From the NCBI RefSeq assembly GCF_034675845.1, contig NZ_JAUCCU010000001.1, forward strand, positions 930,001 to 994,000: DNA of 64,000 nt, read 5' to 3'. Within the stretch, counting starts at the first letter, position 1. Each line of letters opens with the position of its first letter. Below the pieces are notes generated by a model, which did no database searches, was not told the DNA's origin, and saw only the letters and a list, made by a program, of their open reading frames with translations. Origin of the DNA: Castellaniella sp. Lineage in GTDB: Bacteria > Pseudomonadota > Gammaproteobacteria > Burkholderiales > Burkholderiaceae_B. The position numbers and the translations under genes are program-made. Below, in pieces: positions 18,685 to 26,950 of this stretch.

Positions 18685-19191
18685 TTAGTGTTTCCTGAGC
18701 TGTTCGAGAACAGCAAAGGGTGATGATTTATCCTGAGCAACCGAATCCGCCTGATCCACAGCTACCGGACAGACATCGTGCCGGGGCGCATAAGGCAAAA
18801 CCAGAATCAGCTCGTCTTCGATCAGCGCCAGCAAATCCAGCCGCTGGTCCGCCAAAACGTATTCGATATCCGACCCTTCGCCACTGGAATCCAAGGCGTC
18901 CAATGCATCCAAACGCGCCTGATCACGGGCCAGACCGACGACATTATCCACCTGCAGCAGCACAGGCATGGCCTCAAGACAGCGCTGGCACACCAGACTG
19001 ACCTGGCCTTGGGCCTGGATACCCAGCCCCATGCGCCCGGTTGGGACATCGTGCCGTCCGGATACCTGCCAGCTGATTTCGCCATCCTGAGGTTGGGGCA
19101 AATCCTGACACAAACGGGTGAATTCATGCGCTACTGTGCGCCCCTCGGCCACACGCATCGCCCGCGAAAACTCCAGGGCATCAATATGCAT
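18685..19191 (-). CDS. yceD: DUF177 protein YceD
   Basis: A 168-residue member of the YceD/DUF177 family, which is conserved next to rpmF in bacteria and plants and is linked to 23S rRNA accumulation; its exact biochemistry is not settled. The family cysteines are present: the pair in LVCQRCLEAM and the later LPYAPRHDVCPV, with the acidic ALIEDELILVLPY block between. It is first gene of the leftward yceD-rpmF-plsX-fab run, with a promoter-like site directly upstream. Confidence 0.9.
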   Translation of the reverse strand: MHIDALEFSRAMRVAEGRTVAHEFTRLCQDLPQPQDGEISWQVSGRHDVPTGRMGLGIQAQGQVSLVCQRCLEAMPVLLQVDNVVGLARDQARLDALDALDSSGEGSDIEYVLADQRLDLLALIEDELILVLPYAPRHDVCPVAVDQADSVAQDKSSPFAVLEQLRKH

Positions 19192-19218
19192 CGATCATGG
19201 CCTCTAGGAAAACATTAG

Positions 19219-19248
19219 ATTTTAATTGACTTCGACAAGCCAAGTCAA
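19219..19248 (-). promoter_or_regulatory. Promoter for yceD-rpmF-plsX-fab, within an inverted repeat
   Basis: Read leftward: -35 TTGACT (19248-19243), an 18-base spacer and -10 TAAAAT (19224-19219), 28 bases before the yceD ATG. The -35 lies inside a perfect 9-bp inverted repeat (AATTGACTT at 19224-19232, AAGTCAATT at 19242-19250, 9 bases apart), so a repressor could cover both boxes. The repeat is visible; regulation is inference. Confidence 0.55.
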
Positions 19249-19297
19249 TTTGAACCCGCAACGTAGCGCAGTAAACTGCCTGTTTTGCACAGAAACC

Positions 19298-19891
19298 ATG
19301 ACGCTTATCCTGGCTTCCAGCTCGCCCTACCGACGCGAACTGCTGCAACGCCTGCAGTTGCCCTTTCAGTGCTGTTCACCGGAGATCGACGAACAGCCAC
19401 AGCCCGATGAATCACCGCGCGATTTGGCCAAGCGACTGGCTGTGGAAAAAACCCGCCGTATTTTGGCTGATTTCCCCGACGCGCTGGTGATCGGGTCCGA
19501 CCAAGTGGCTGATTTCAATGGACAGGCCATTGGCAAACCGGGTTCACATCAGGCCGCCCAAGCACAGCTACAAAGCTTTAGCGGGCACACGGTATTATTC
19601 CACACAGCGGTCTGTGTCAGTGATGGGAAGCAATTCCTGCTGGAAGAAATCCCCACCGAATGCCGTTTTCTGCCGCTGTCCGCCGCCCAGATCCAATATT
19701 ATCTGGAAACAGAGCAGCCTTACGATACGGCAGGCAGCGCCAAGGCCGAAGCCCTGGGCATCGCCCTGATGGACAGCATGCGCAGCGATGACCCGAGCGC
19801 GCTGATCGGCCTGCCGCTGATGGCTGTCTGTCGCATGCTGCGCACCTTCGGCGTCGATCCCTTGAACCCATTATCTCTTGCCAAACCATGA
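19298..19891 (+). CDS. yceF: Maf/YceF-type nucleotide pyrophosphatase
   Basis: A Maf-superfamily house-cleaning enzyme; E. coli YceF removes pyrophosphate from 7-methyl-GTP. The 197-residue protein starts TLILASSSPYRRELL, with VIGSDQVADF (DQV loop), the KPGSHQAA stretch and YDTAGSAKAEALG, which is closer to YceF than to YhdE. The start is the ATG at 19298; a longer frame upstream runs through the promoter region and is rejected. Its position divergent from yceD mirrors E. coli, where yceF is also divergent from yceD-rpmF. The stop overlaps the next gene by ATGA. Confidence 0.9.
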   Translation: MTLILASSSPYRRELLQRLQLPFQCCSPEIDEQPQPDESPRDLAKRLAVEKTRRILADFPDALVIGSDQVADFNGQAIGKPGSHQAAQAQLQSFSGHTVLFHTAVCVSDGKQFLLEEIPTECRFLPLSAAQIQYYLETEQPYDTAGSAKAEALGIALMDSMRSDDPSALIGLPLMAVCRMLRTFGVDPLNPLSLAKP

Positions 19892-20595
19892 CGATTTTGC
19901 ATCTTATCCCTGTCGGACTGGGGGATAGCGCCCCCGAACGCTGGCTACCCCAGACTGCACGCGAAATCGCCGCCCAGCTCAGGTTTTTTATCGCTGAAAA
20001 TGCGAAATCCGCCCGAGCCTTCCTGAAGCTGATCGGCACTGCAGTGCCGCTGCAGGAAATCACGATTCACACGCTGCGGGCTGATACGACGGCACAGGAA
20101 ATTCGCGACTGGCTGGCCGCCGTGCCCACAGACCAGGACCTGGCGCTGGTATCAGAGGCTGGCTGCCCGGCGGTGGCCGACCCTGGTGCGCTGGTGGTCG
20201 CACAGGCACAGGCACGCGGACTGCGCGTGCAGCCCTGGACCGGGCCATCATCGATCATGCTGGGCCTGATGGCCAGCGGCCTGCAAGGTCAGCGATTTGC
20301 CTTTCATGGCTATGCGCCAGTCAAAGCCCACGAACGCGATGCGCAGTTGCGAGCCTGGGAGTCTCTATCGCACAAACACCAGCAGACGCAGATTTTGATT
20401 GAAACCCCCTACCGCAACCTGGCGTTGTTCGAGGCCTTATTGAGCGTCTTGCGAGAATCGACGCGCCTGTGCGTAGCCAGTTCCCTGACCTGCAAAGAAG
20501 AATCCGTACGCACCTTGAGCATCCAGGAATGGCGCAAGGCAGGTGCGCCCGACTTCGAGCGACAGCCCACATTATTTCTGTTTTTGGCCGGATAA
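19888..20595 (+). CDS. RsmI-like SAM-dependent methyltransferase
   Basis: A 235-residue tetrapyrrole-methylase-fold protein. The core resembles RsmI (the 16S rRNA C1402 2'-O-methyltransferase): LALVSEAGCPAVADPGALVV (residues about 81-100), GPSSIMLGLMASGL and RFAFHGYAP, followed by QILIETPYRN. It differs from canonical RsmI at the N-terminus, having MTILHLIPVGLGDSAPERWL instead of the ATPIGNLGD motif, and it is shorter, so it is a paralogue found beside maf in Burkholderiales. The substrate is unknown. It is translationally coupled to yceF by ATGA. Confidence 0.85.
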   Translation: MTILHLIPVGLGDSAPERWLPQTAREIAAQLRFFIAENAKSARAFLKLIGTAVPLQEITIHTLRADTTAQEIRDWLAAVPTDQDLALVSEAGCPAVADPGALVVAQAQARGLRVQPWTGPSSIMLGLMASGLQGQRFAFHGYAPVKAHERDAQLRAWESLSHKHQQTQILIETPYRNLALFEALLSVLRESTRLCVASSLTCKEESVRTLSIQEWRKAGAPDFERQPTLFLFLAG

Positions 20596-20605
20596 ATGCT
20601 TTGCT

Positions 20606-21283
20606 TCAAGCCGTACGGGCTTTGATCCAGGCCTGCATGTCCGGTACCGTCTTCACCAAAGCGGTGGGACGGGCGGATTCGAGCAAATCGGCCCGATGCG
20701 CCCCATAGGCAACCGCCAGACTATCGAGGCCCGCCGCCCGCGCCATCAGGACGTCGTGGGTGGTATCGCCCACCATCAAAGTGGCGTCCGGCGTCAGATC
20801 AAGCTCGGACAATAGCTGATTCAGCATGTCGGGATCGGGCTTGCCATGGGCCTCGTCGACGGTGCGGGTGGCCTGGAACAGGCCTTGCAGGCCCAACTGC
20901 TCGATGGATTGATCCAAGCCACGACGGCTCTTGCCGGTGGCGACCCCCAGGATAGTCCCATTGGCATGCAGCGCGCGCAGCAGTCCGACCTGGCCGTCAA
21001 AAAAGTGGATCTCCCCCTGGCGCTGCATGAAATGAGCCCGATAACGGTCAACGAAGGGGTCAATCTGCTCTGGCTTCAGCCCTGGCACCAACTGCTCAAG
21101 GGCGGCCTGCAGCGACAGACCAATGACCCAGCCCGCCGCTTCGCGGCTGGGTTCTGGCAGGCCCAGGTCCCGGCAGGCGCCGATCAGGGCACTGACAATA
21201 TGATGGGTGGAATCCAGCAAAGTGCCGTCCCAGTCGAAAATGACAGCGCGATAGGCAGAGAGACTGTGGTGTGTTTGCATCAT
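20606..21283 (-). CDS. gph: HAD-family phosphatase, phosphoglycolate phosphatase-like
   Basis: A 225-residue haloacid-dehalogenase phosphatase. Motif I is FDWDGTLLDS with the nucleophilic aspartate, motif II falls in LGVATGKSRRG, and motif III/IV in KPDPDML ... MVGDTTHDVLMARAAG. The cap is a small helical C1 type, as in Gph, which dephosphorylates 2-phosphoglycolate; the substrate here cannot be fixed from motifs. The chosen start is the first of two adjacent ATGs, overlapping the rluC stop as ATGA, so rluC and this gene are coupled. Confidence 0.85.
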   Translation of the reverse strand: MMQTHHSLSAYRAVIFDWDGTLLDSTHHIVSALIGACRDLGLPEPSREAAGWVIGLSLQAALEQLVPGLKPEQIDPFVDRYRAHFMQRQGEIHFFDGQVGLLRALHANGTILGVATGKSRRGLDQSIEQLGLQGLFQATRTVDEAHGKPDPDMLNQLLSELDLTPDATLMVGDTTHDVLMARAAGLDSLAVAYGAHRADLLESARPTALVKTVPDMQAWIKARTA

Positions 21284-22284
21284 GGTTTTCCAGCAGAGCG
21301 CACATAACCCTGGCTGAGGCTGTCCAGAAACGCCTGGCACATGGCAGGCAATGGCGCTTCCAGTCGCAAGGGTTCGGCAGTGATGGGATGGGGGATTTCC
21401 AGGCGATGCGCATGCAGAAACATGCGCCGCAAGCCCTGCGCGAACAAGGCCGTGCGGATGGACTCAATGCCATATTTCTCGTCGCCCGCAATGGGGTGGC
21501 CTTGTGCGGCCAGATGCACCCGGATCTGGTGGGTGCGCCCTGTGCGCAGCTCGGCATCCACCAAGGAATACGCACCGCCATAGCGATGTTTCAAGCTAAT
21601 GATGGTGTGGGCGGCCTTGCCTTGGGCATCGACCCGCACGCGGCGCTCGCCGCTGGGGGTTAGATACTTCAATAAGGGCAGACGAATATGCTGGCGGTCA
21701 TTGACCCAATCGCCGACCACCAGGGCCAGGTAGTGCTTATGACCCTGGCTATTGCGCATCATCTCGTGCAAGGCCAGCAGCGCCTTGCGGCTACGGGCAA
21801 TCATCAGCACGCCGGAGGTCTCGCGGTCCAGTCGGTGGGCGAGTTCCAGCAGACGCTCGTCGGGGCGGGCAGCACGCAGTTGTTCGATGACCCCAAAGGA
21901 CACGCCACTGCCACCATGCACGGCCACCCCCGCAGGCTTATCGATAACCAGCAGATGGGGGTCCTCGTAGAGCACGGGAAAACTGGCAGGCGGCACCGGG
22001 CGTCGGGCACCAGGATCGGGCAGCCGCAGCGGCGGAATACGCACCTGATCCCCCACCTGCAAGCGTGTATCCGCCCGGCAACGGCCTTTATTGACCCGCA
22101 CCTGACCATCGCGAATGGCTTTGTAGAGATGGCTTTTGGGGACGCCTTTGCTGAGGCGCAACAAGAAATTATCCAGCCGCTGCCCCTCTGATTCGGTATC
22201 CACCACCACCTGGCGCACCTGTGGCGCGCTCGTCTCTTTGGGGTCGGATGAAGTATCTATTTTGCGCATAGGGAAAAGCAGCAT
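21280..22284 (-). CDS. rluC: 23S rRNA pseudouridine synthase RluC
   Basis: A RluA-family pseudouridine synthase; RluC modifies U955, U2504 and U2580 of 23S rRNA. The 334-residue protein has an N-terminal S4 domain (EGQRLDNFLLRLSKGVPKSH, about residues 33-52) and a catalytic domain with the HRLDRETSGVLMIARS motif holding the essential aspartate, then RTGRTHQIRVHLAAQGHPI. Position opposite rne matches E. coli, where rluC is divergent from rne. An ATG five codons downstream (MRKIDTSS) is an alternative start. Confidence 0.93.
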   Translation of the reverse strand: MLLFPMRKIDTSSDPKETSAPQVRQVVVDTESEGQRLDNFLLRLSKGVPKSHLYKAIRDGQVRVNKGRCRADTRLQVGDQVRIPPLRLPDPGARRPVPPASFPVLYEDPHLLVIDKPAGVAVHGGSGVSFGVIEQLRAARPDERLLELAHRLDRETSGVLMIARSRKALLALHEMMRNSQGHKHYLALVVGDWVNDRQHIRLPLLKYLTPSGERRVRVDAQGKAAHTIISLKHRYGGAYSLVDAELRTGRTHQIRVHLAAQGHPIAGDEKYGIESIRTALFAQGLRRMFLHAHRLEIPHPITAEPLRLEAPLPAMCQAFLDSLSQGYVRSAGKP

Positions 22285-22289
22285 ATAAT
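22284..22289 (+). promoter_or_regulatory. Candidate rne promoter -10 box
   Basis: A perfect TATAAT overlaps the rluC start codon on the other strand. The -35 region 16-17 bases upstream is only a weak match. Transcription from here would give an rne leader of about 445 bases. Function is inference. Confidence 0.4.
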
Positions 22290-22740
22290 CGCCGTAGCCT
22301 TATAGAGGCCGAAAACCGCCATACGTAGAGACACGACACACGCGTCTCCGGCTGGCTGCAGGGACACCATTGTACTGCCTGGATTTCGGCCTTCGGGTCT
22401 TTGGTCGCCGGCCTCGTCCTGGTTGACTGTCTGCTGGATCAGACAGCAATCGACACATCGCCGCGTGCGACGCTGCAGATTTCTGCTCGTTCTTCCGCAC
22501 CGAACGCCGCGCTATGCGCGTTCGCCGTTCCCAGCAACTCTTCGTCAACCACGACCGTGACCCTGACTCCCATGCTGCCAGAACCACGCGCCTACCAGCG
22601 CACCGTGCCATCCCCACCGGAGACTGGCGCGGCCTGAACACGTCCGCAGCCACCTCTCCCCGCAGACTGCCGCATCGCAACCAAGTGACCCGTGGTCGTG
22701 CGCCGAATCCGGCGCACCCTGACAACGGAGAAACCCACTC
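22290..22740 (+). other. Long rne leader region without a gene
   Basis: About 450 bases between the divergent rluC and rne starts. Reverse-strand and short forward open frames here have no recognisable product. In E. coli the 361-base rne 5' untranslated region folds into structures through which RNase E limits its own mRNA. The length and position here suggest a comparable leader, but I did not identify the E. coli hp2 element by eye. CAACGGAGAAACCC just before 22741 supplies the ribosome site. Confidence 0.5.
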
Positions 22741-25700
22741 ATGAAACGCATGCTGTTCAATGCGACGCACCAAGAAGAACTACGCGTCGCGATTGTCGAT
22801 GGTCAAAAACTCATCGACCTGGACATCGAAACCGCCGGGCGCGAGCAGCGCAAAGGCAATATTTATAAAGGTGTCATTACCCGCATAGAACCAGGTCTCG
22901 AAGCCTGCTTCGTCAGCTACGGCGAGGAACGCCACGGCTTTCTGCCCTTCAAAGAGGTCGCTCGCAGCTACTTCAAGGAAGGCGTGGATGTGCGTTCCGC
23001 CCGGATACAAGATGCCCTGACTGAAGGTCAGGAACTCATTATCCAGGTCGAAAAAGAAGAACGCGGCAACAAGGGCGCTGCCCTGACCACGTTTATTTCA
23101 TTGGCGGGCCGCTACCTGGTCCTGATGCCCAATAACCCGCGCGGCGGCGGCGTTTCGCGCCGCGTCGAAGGCGAAGACCGCCAAGAACTGCGCGAAGCCA
23201 TGGACCAGCTGGATATCCCGGCCGGCATGAGCATGATTGCACGCACGGCCGGCATCGGCCGCAGCGTCGAAGAACTGCAATGGGATCTGAACTACCTGAT
23301 GCAGCTCTGGACGGCCATCGACGGGGCTGCCCGTGAAAACAAGGCTCCCATCCTGATTTATCTGGAATCCAGCCTTGTCATTCGCGCCATCCGCGATTAT
23401 TTCTCGCTGGAAATCGGCGAAATCCTGATCGATACCGACGACATCCACGACCAGGCCCTGGCCTTCATGAGCGTGGTCATGCCGGATAACGTCAGCCGCG
23501 TCAAGCGTTACCACGATGACGTGCCCCTGTTTTCCCGCTTCCAGATCGAACACCAGATCGAAACGGCCTACTCCCGCACGGTGACCCTGCCTTCAGGCGG
23601 CGCCATCGTCATCGATCACACCGAAGCCCTGGTGGCCGTGGACGTGAACTCGGCACGCTCCACACGCGGTGCCGACATCGAGGAAACTGCGGTACGCACG
23701 AACCTCGAAGCAGCCGACGAAGTCGCCCGCCAGTTGCGCCTGCGCGACTTGGGCGGCCTGATCGTGATCGACTTCATCGACATGGAAGACGGCAAGAATC
23801 AGCGCGCCGTCGAGCAGCGCCTGCGCGATGCCTTGCACTTTGACCGAGCCCGCGTACAGATGGGCAAGATCTCCCGCTTCGGCCTGATGGAGCTATCCCG
23901 CCAGCGCCTGCGGCCAGCCCTCAACGAGGGTTCGCACGTCACCTGCCCACGCTGCACCGGCACCGGTGTCATTCGCGACGCCGAGTCCAGCGCCCTGCAT
24001 GTGCTGCGCCTGCTGCAAGAAGAAGCCATGAAGGAAGGCACCGCCGCCCTGCACGCCCAAGTGCCGGTGGACGTCGCCACCTTCCTGCTGAATGAAAAGC
24101 GCCACGACATCAGCCAGATCGAAGCACGCCTCAAGGTCAATCTGGTCCTGATCCCGAATAAATCCCTGGAAACACCGCACCACCACATCGAGCGCCTGCG
24201 CCACGACGATCCACGGCTGGATGACAATAAAACCAGCTTCGAACTCGCCCAGGAACCTGAAGACAAGCTCGTCTGGCAGCCCAATAAAGCCCAAGAGGCC
24301 GGCACCCGCCCCGAGGCGCTGGTCAAAAGCATCCAACCGGCCCAGCCTGCGCCACCGCACGTCGACCGGCCTGCAAAGTCCGCGTCGGCCGCTCCGGCGC
24401 CAGCCGACACCGGTGGTTTCTTCAAGCGCATCCTCGCCTGGTTCTCCGGCGCTTCTGCGCCAGCCAGCACACCGACGGAAAAGCCGTCAACCAGCCCCGC
24501 CAGCTCGGACGAAAAACCACGCCGTGGCGGCGGTGGTCGCCACCAGGGCCGCCGCGCCGATGGCCGCAATCACCACCGAACCGACCGCGCCCCACGCGGT
24601 GAAAAGTCCGAATCCACCGAAGCGCGCACAGATCGCTCGGACCGATCGGACGAGGCTCGTCACGAACCACGCCACGGCGCACGCCGCGGCCGCAGCGGGT
24701 CGGATCGCAATGCCGAAGAACGCGATATCCAGTTGGACAAGCCGATCGCACAGGCATCCCCGGAAGCCAGCACGGACGGCGGCGATTCCCGCCGTGGCCG
24801 CAATAGCAACAGCCGCCGTGGCCGTGGCCGCACGCGCCAGGACGAGGTCCAGGATACCGTGGCAACGCCCGAGGCCGAGAGCAGCGTCAGCACTGTGGTC
24901 GAAACCAAGCTTGCTGTTGCAGCAGCCAGCACGGCACCTGCATCCAACTTCATCGACATCCTGCCGCCACAAGCAGAGACCATGGCCTCTGCGGGCCCTG
25001 ACATCGACATAGACGAAGATGGCGATACCGAGACCCCTGATCCCGAGCGCAAGCGCCGCCGCCGCCGTGGCCGCCGTGGCCGCCGCACCAACGAGGCTGG
25101 CGAGTCCACCAACAGCCACGATGGCGACGACAGCACCATGCCCAACGAAGCATCGGATCTCGAAACGCACGAAACACCACGCTTCGATCCCCAGGCCCTG
25201 GATGTGACGACCGAGGCCCCACAACCCGTGGTTGCACCGCTTGTCGCTGTCGAGACGGCCCAGGTCATCACGACCATCGAGACAGTCACCCCTGCTGAGA
25301 TCCATCCTGTGGCTCAAACTCCCGCAGCGGCAGAAACTGCTGTTGCAGTCGAAACTGCTGTTGCGGTAGAAACTGCTGTCGTGATCGAACCCGTCACGAC
25401 GGAGGTCACCGCCGCTGCCGACGCCATCAAGACGACAGCCGCGGCAGAAAACGCCGCAGCCGAACCCATCGAGACCGTCGATACGGTGCAGGCAGTAGAA
25501 ACCGAACAAGCCGCTCAAGCCATTGAAACAGTCTCCTCGGTGGATACAGTGGCCCAGGCGGACGCAGAAATCGTGGCGACGGCGGCTGTCCAAGCTGTCC
25601 AAGTCATTGACGCGCCACAGCAAGCCGTCGAAGCAGCCCCACAGGCCTCGACCTCGGCGACAGCAGCAGCCAGCCAAGCAATCGTCCTGCCCCCCCTGGC

Positions 25701-25854
25701 TGAGTCCCTGCAAAATACCGGCATGCAGATGATTGAAACCCGGACAAGTGCAGCCCCGGCAGCGCCTGTTGACGCCCCGAAGCTTGGCCGCGCCCGTAAA
25801 ACCGTCGCACAACGGACAGAGGAACCCCTGCAACAGGTGGAAACCTCACACTGA
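22741..25854 (+). CDS. rne: Ribonuclease E
   Basis: An essential endoribonuclease and degradosome scaffold. The N-terminal catalytic half (residues 1-510) is standard: S1 domain from about 38, 5' sensor, DNase I-like domain with metal-binding D301 (VAVDVNSAR) and D344 (VIDFIDME), and the zinc link C402-P-R-C405. The C-terminal half (about 530-1037) is low complexity. It has a short hydrophobic FFKRILAWFSG patch near 560, two arginine-rich RNA-binding stretches (about 595-640 and 768-782, RKRRRRRGRRGRR), then a long Ala/Val/Thr/Glu tract with AETAVAVETAV-type repeats around 860-990. The ATG opens KRMLFNATHQEELRVAIVDG, as in relatives. Confidence 0.97.
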   Translation: MKRMLFNATHQEELRVAIVDGQKLIDLDIETAGREQRKGNIYKGVITRIEPGLEACFVSYGEERHGFLPFKEVARSYFKEGVDVRSARIQDALTEGQELIIQVEKEERGNKGAALTTFISLAGRYLVLMPNNPRGGGVSRRVEGEDRQELREAMDQLDIPAGMSMIARTAGIGRSVEELQWDLNYLMQLWTAIDGAARENKAPILIYLESSLVIRAIRDYFSLEIGEILIDTDDIHDQALAFMSVVMPDNVSRVKRYHDDVPLFSRFQIEHQIETAYSRTVTLPSGGAIVIDHTEALVAVDVNSARSTRGADIEETAVRTNLEAADEVARQLRLRDLGGLIVIDFIDMEDGKNQRAVEQRLRDALHFDRARVQMGKISRFGLMELSRQRLRPALNEGSHVTCPRCTGTGVIRDAESSALHVLRLLQEEAMKEGTAALHAQVPVDVATFLLNEKRHDISQIEARLKVNLVLIPNKSLETPHHHIERLRHDDPRLDDNKTSFELAQEPEDKLVWQPNKAQEAGTRPEALVKSIQPAQPAPPHVDRPAKSASAAPAPADTGGFFKRILAWFSGASAPASTPTEKPSTSPASSDEKPRRGGGGRHQGRRADGRNHHRTDRAPRGEKSESTEARTDRSDRSDEARHEPRHGARRGRSGSDRNAEERDIQLDKPIAQASPEASTDGGDSRRGRNSNSRRGRGRTRQDEVQDTVATPEAESSVSTVVETKLAVAAASTAPASNFIDILPPQAETMASAGPDIDIDEDGDTETPDPERKRRRRRGRRGRRTNEAGESTNSHDGDDSTMPNEASDLETHETPRFDPQALDVTTEAPQPVVAPLVAVETAQVITTIETVTPAEIHPVAQTPAAAETAVAVETAVAVETAVVIEPVTTEVTAAADAIKTTAAAENAAAEPIETVDTVQAVETEQAAQAIETVSSVDTVAQADAEIVATAAVQAVQVIDAPQQAVEAAPQASTSATAAASQAIVLPPLAESLQNTGMQMIETRTSAAPAAPVDAPKLGRARKTVAQRTEEPLQQVETSH

Positions 25855-25866
25855 CAGGTGCAAACA

Positions 25867-25953
25867 CGGCCCTCTGACAACCAGAGGGCCGGTACTGAAC
25901 AGTGTCCGATATAGAAAGACCCGAGATTCCAAGAATCCCGGGTCTTTCTATAT
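25867..25953 (+). terminator. Tandem terminator hairpins after rne
   Basis: Two stem-loops follow the rne stop. The first has 9-bp arms CGGCCCTCT and AGAGGGCCG (25867-25891) and no T run. The second (25909-25953) has a stem of about 19 bp with one mismatch, starting ATATAGAAAGACCCG and closing CGGGTCTTTCTATAT; its own T-rich 3' arm makes it a plausible terminator in both directions. Confidence 0.75.
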
Positions 25954-25972
25954 ACGTTAAAGAGAGATAAAG

Positions 25973-26068
25973 GATAAAGGGGTCAGACTCCATTTTTGAT
26001 AAAGGGGTCAGACTCCATTTTTCAAAAAATGGAGTCTGACCCCTTTATCCTGACGTGACCCCTTTATC
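25973..26068. repeat. Palindromic GGGGTCAGACTCC repeat cluster
   Basis: A 25-base unit (GATAAAGGGGTCAGACTCC plus ATTTTT, bounds 25973-25997) is repeated directly at 25998-26022, then occurs as an exact inverted copy at 26025-26049 with only two bases between. A fourth, partial inverted copy (GACCCCTTTATC, 26057-26068) reaches into the accD stop codon. Copies two and three form a nearly perfect 52-base palindrome. Similar GGGGTCAGACTCC-type palindromes are scattered in many proteobacterial genomes and behave like REP elements; that link is from memory and needs a search. No transposase is in the window. Confidence 0.85.
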
Positions 26069-26948
26069 AGGCGATCTTGGCGACGACCTCGATGGGCTGG
26101 CGCGTGAACAAAGCCAATAGATGGGCGACTTCGGCCTGGAGTTCGCGACGGTCGATGACCCGGTCGATAGCGCCTTTGGTCAACAGAAATTCAGCCCGCT
26201 GAAAGCCTTCCGGCAACTTTTCACGCACGGTCTGCTCGATGACGCGCGGCCCAGCAAAACCAATCAAGGCATTGGGCTCGGCAATCACCACATCGCCCAT
26301 GAAGGCGAAGGAGGCCGACACGCCCCCCATGGTGGGATCGGTCAGGATACTGATGAACGGCAGGCCCGCATCGGACAACTGATGCAGCATGGCAGTGGTC
26401 TTGGCCATCTGCATCAGGGAAAACAGGGATTCCTGCATGCGCGCACCGCCCGAGGACGACACACAGATAAAAGGCATGCGCTGCTCAATGGCGGCCTGGA
26501 TGCCACGTGCGAAACGTTCACCCACCACAGAGCCCATGGAGCCCCCCATGAACGCAAATTCAAAGCAGGCCAACACGGCGGGCACCGACAGAATGGTGCC
26601 ACTGACCACAACCATGGCCTCGGATTCACCGGTTTGTTTGGTGGCCTCGGTGACGCGCTCGGGATATCGACGCGAGTCCTTGAATTTCAGCGGGTCCATG
26701 GGGCGCGTCTGGGCACCGATTTCGGTGCGGCCCTCTGGGTCCATCAGGGAATCGATCCGGGCACGAGCACCAATCCGCATATGATGGCTGCACTTGGGGC
26801 AGACATTGAAGGTGGCCTGCAGGTCTTCCTTATAGAGTACGGACTCGCAGGATGGGCACTTGACCCATAGGCCTTCGGGCACGCGTTTGGACGTGGCATC
26901 GCTATGGCGATTGATGCGGGGAGGCAGTATCTTTTCGAACCAGCTCAT
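26067..26948 (-). CDS. accD: Acetyl-CoA carboxylase carboxyltransferase subunit beta
   Basis: With AccA it forms the carboxyltransferase that moves CO2 from biotin on AccB to acetyl-CoA, making malonyl-CoA. The 293-residue protein has the N-terminal zinc ribbon C31, C34, C50, C53 (VKCPSCESVLY, NVCPKCSHHMR) and the crotonase-fold core with SSGGARMQESLFSLMQMAK and DPTMGGVSASFAFMGD. Its stop codon overlaps the edge of a repeat cluster. The ATG lies 2 bases after the trpA stop; the trpB-trpA-accD order is common in proteobacteria. Confidence 0.97.
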   Translation of the reverse strand: MSWFEKILPPRINRHSDATSKRVPEGLWVKCPSCESVLYKEDLQATFNVCPKCSHHMRIGARARIDSLMDPEGRTEIGAQTRPMDPLKFKDSRRYPERVTEATKQTGESEAMVVVSGTILSVPAVLACFEFAFMGGSMGSVVGERFARGIQAAIEQRMPFICVSSSGGARMQESLFSLMQMAKTTAMLHQLSDAGLPFISILTDPTMGGVSASFAFMGDVVIAEPNALIGFAGPRVIEQTVREKLPEGFQRAEFLLTKGAIDRVIDRRELQAEVAHLLALFTRQPIEVVAKIA

Positions 26949-26950
26949 GG

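Noticed and set aside
22300..22773. A leftward 157-codon open frame in the rne leader
   Set aside because: No ribosome site or recognisable family, runs into the rne coding region antisense, and the area is better explained as an untranslated leader.
24487..25833. A 448-codon Gly/Cys/Arg-rich open frame opposite the rne tail
   Set aside because: Its composition mirrors the low-complexity Ala/Val/Thr/Glu tail of RNase E read backwards; no independent coding signal.
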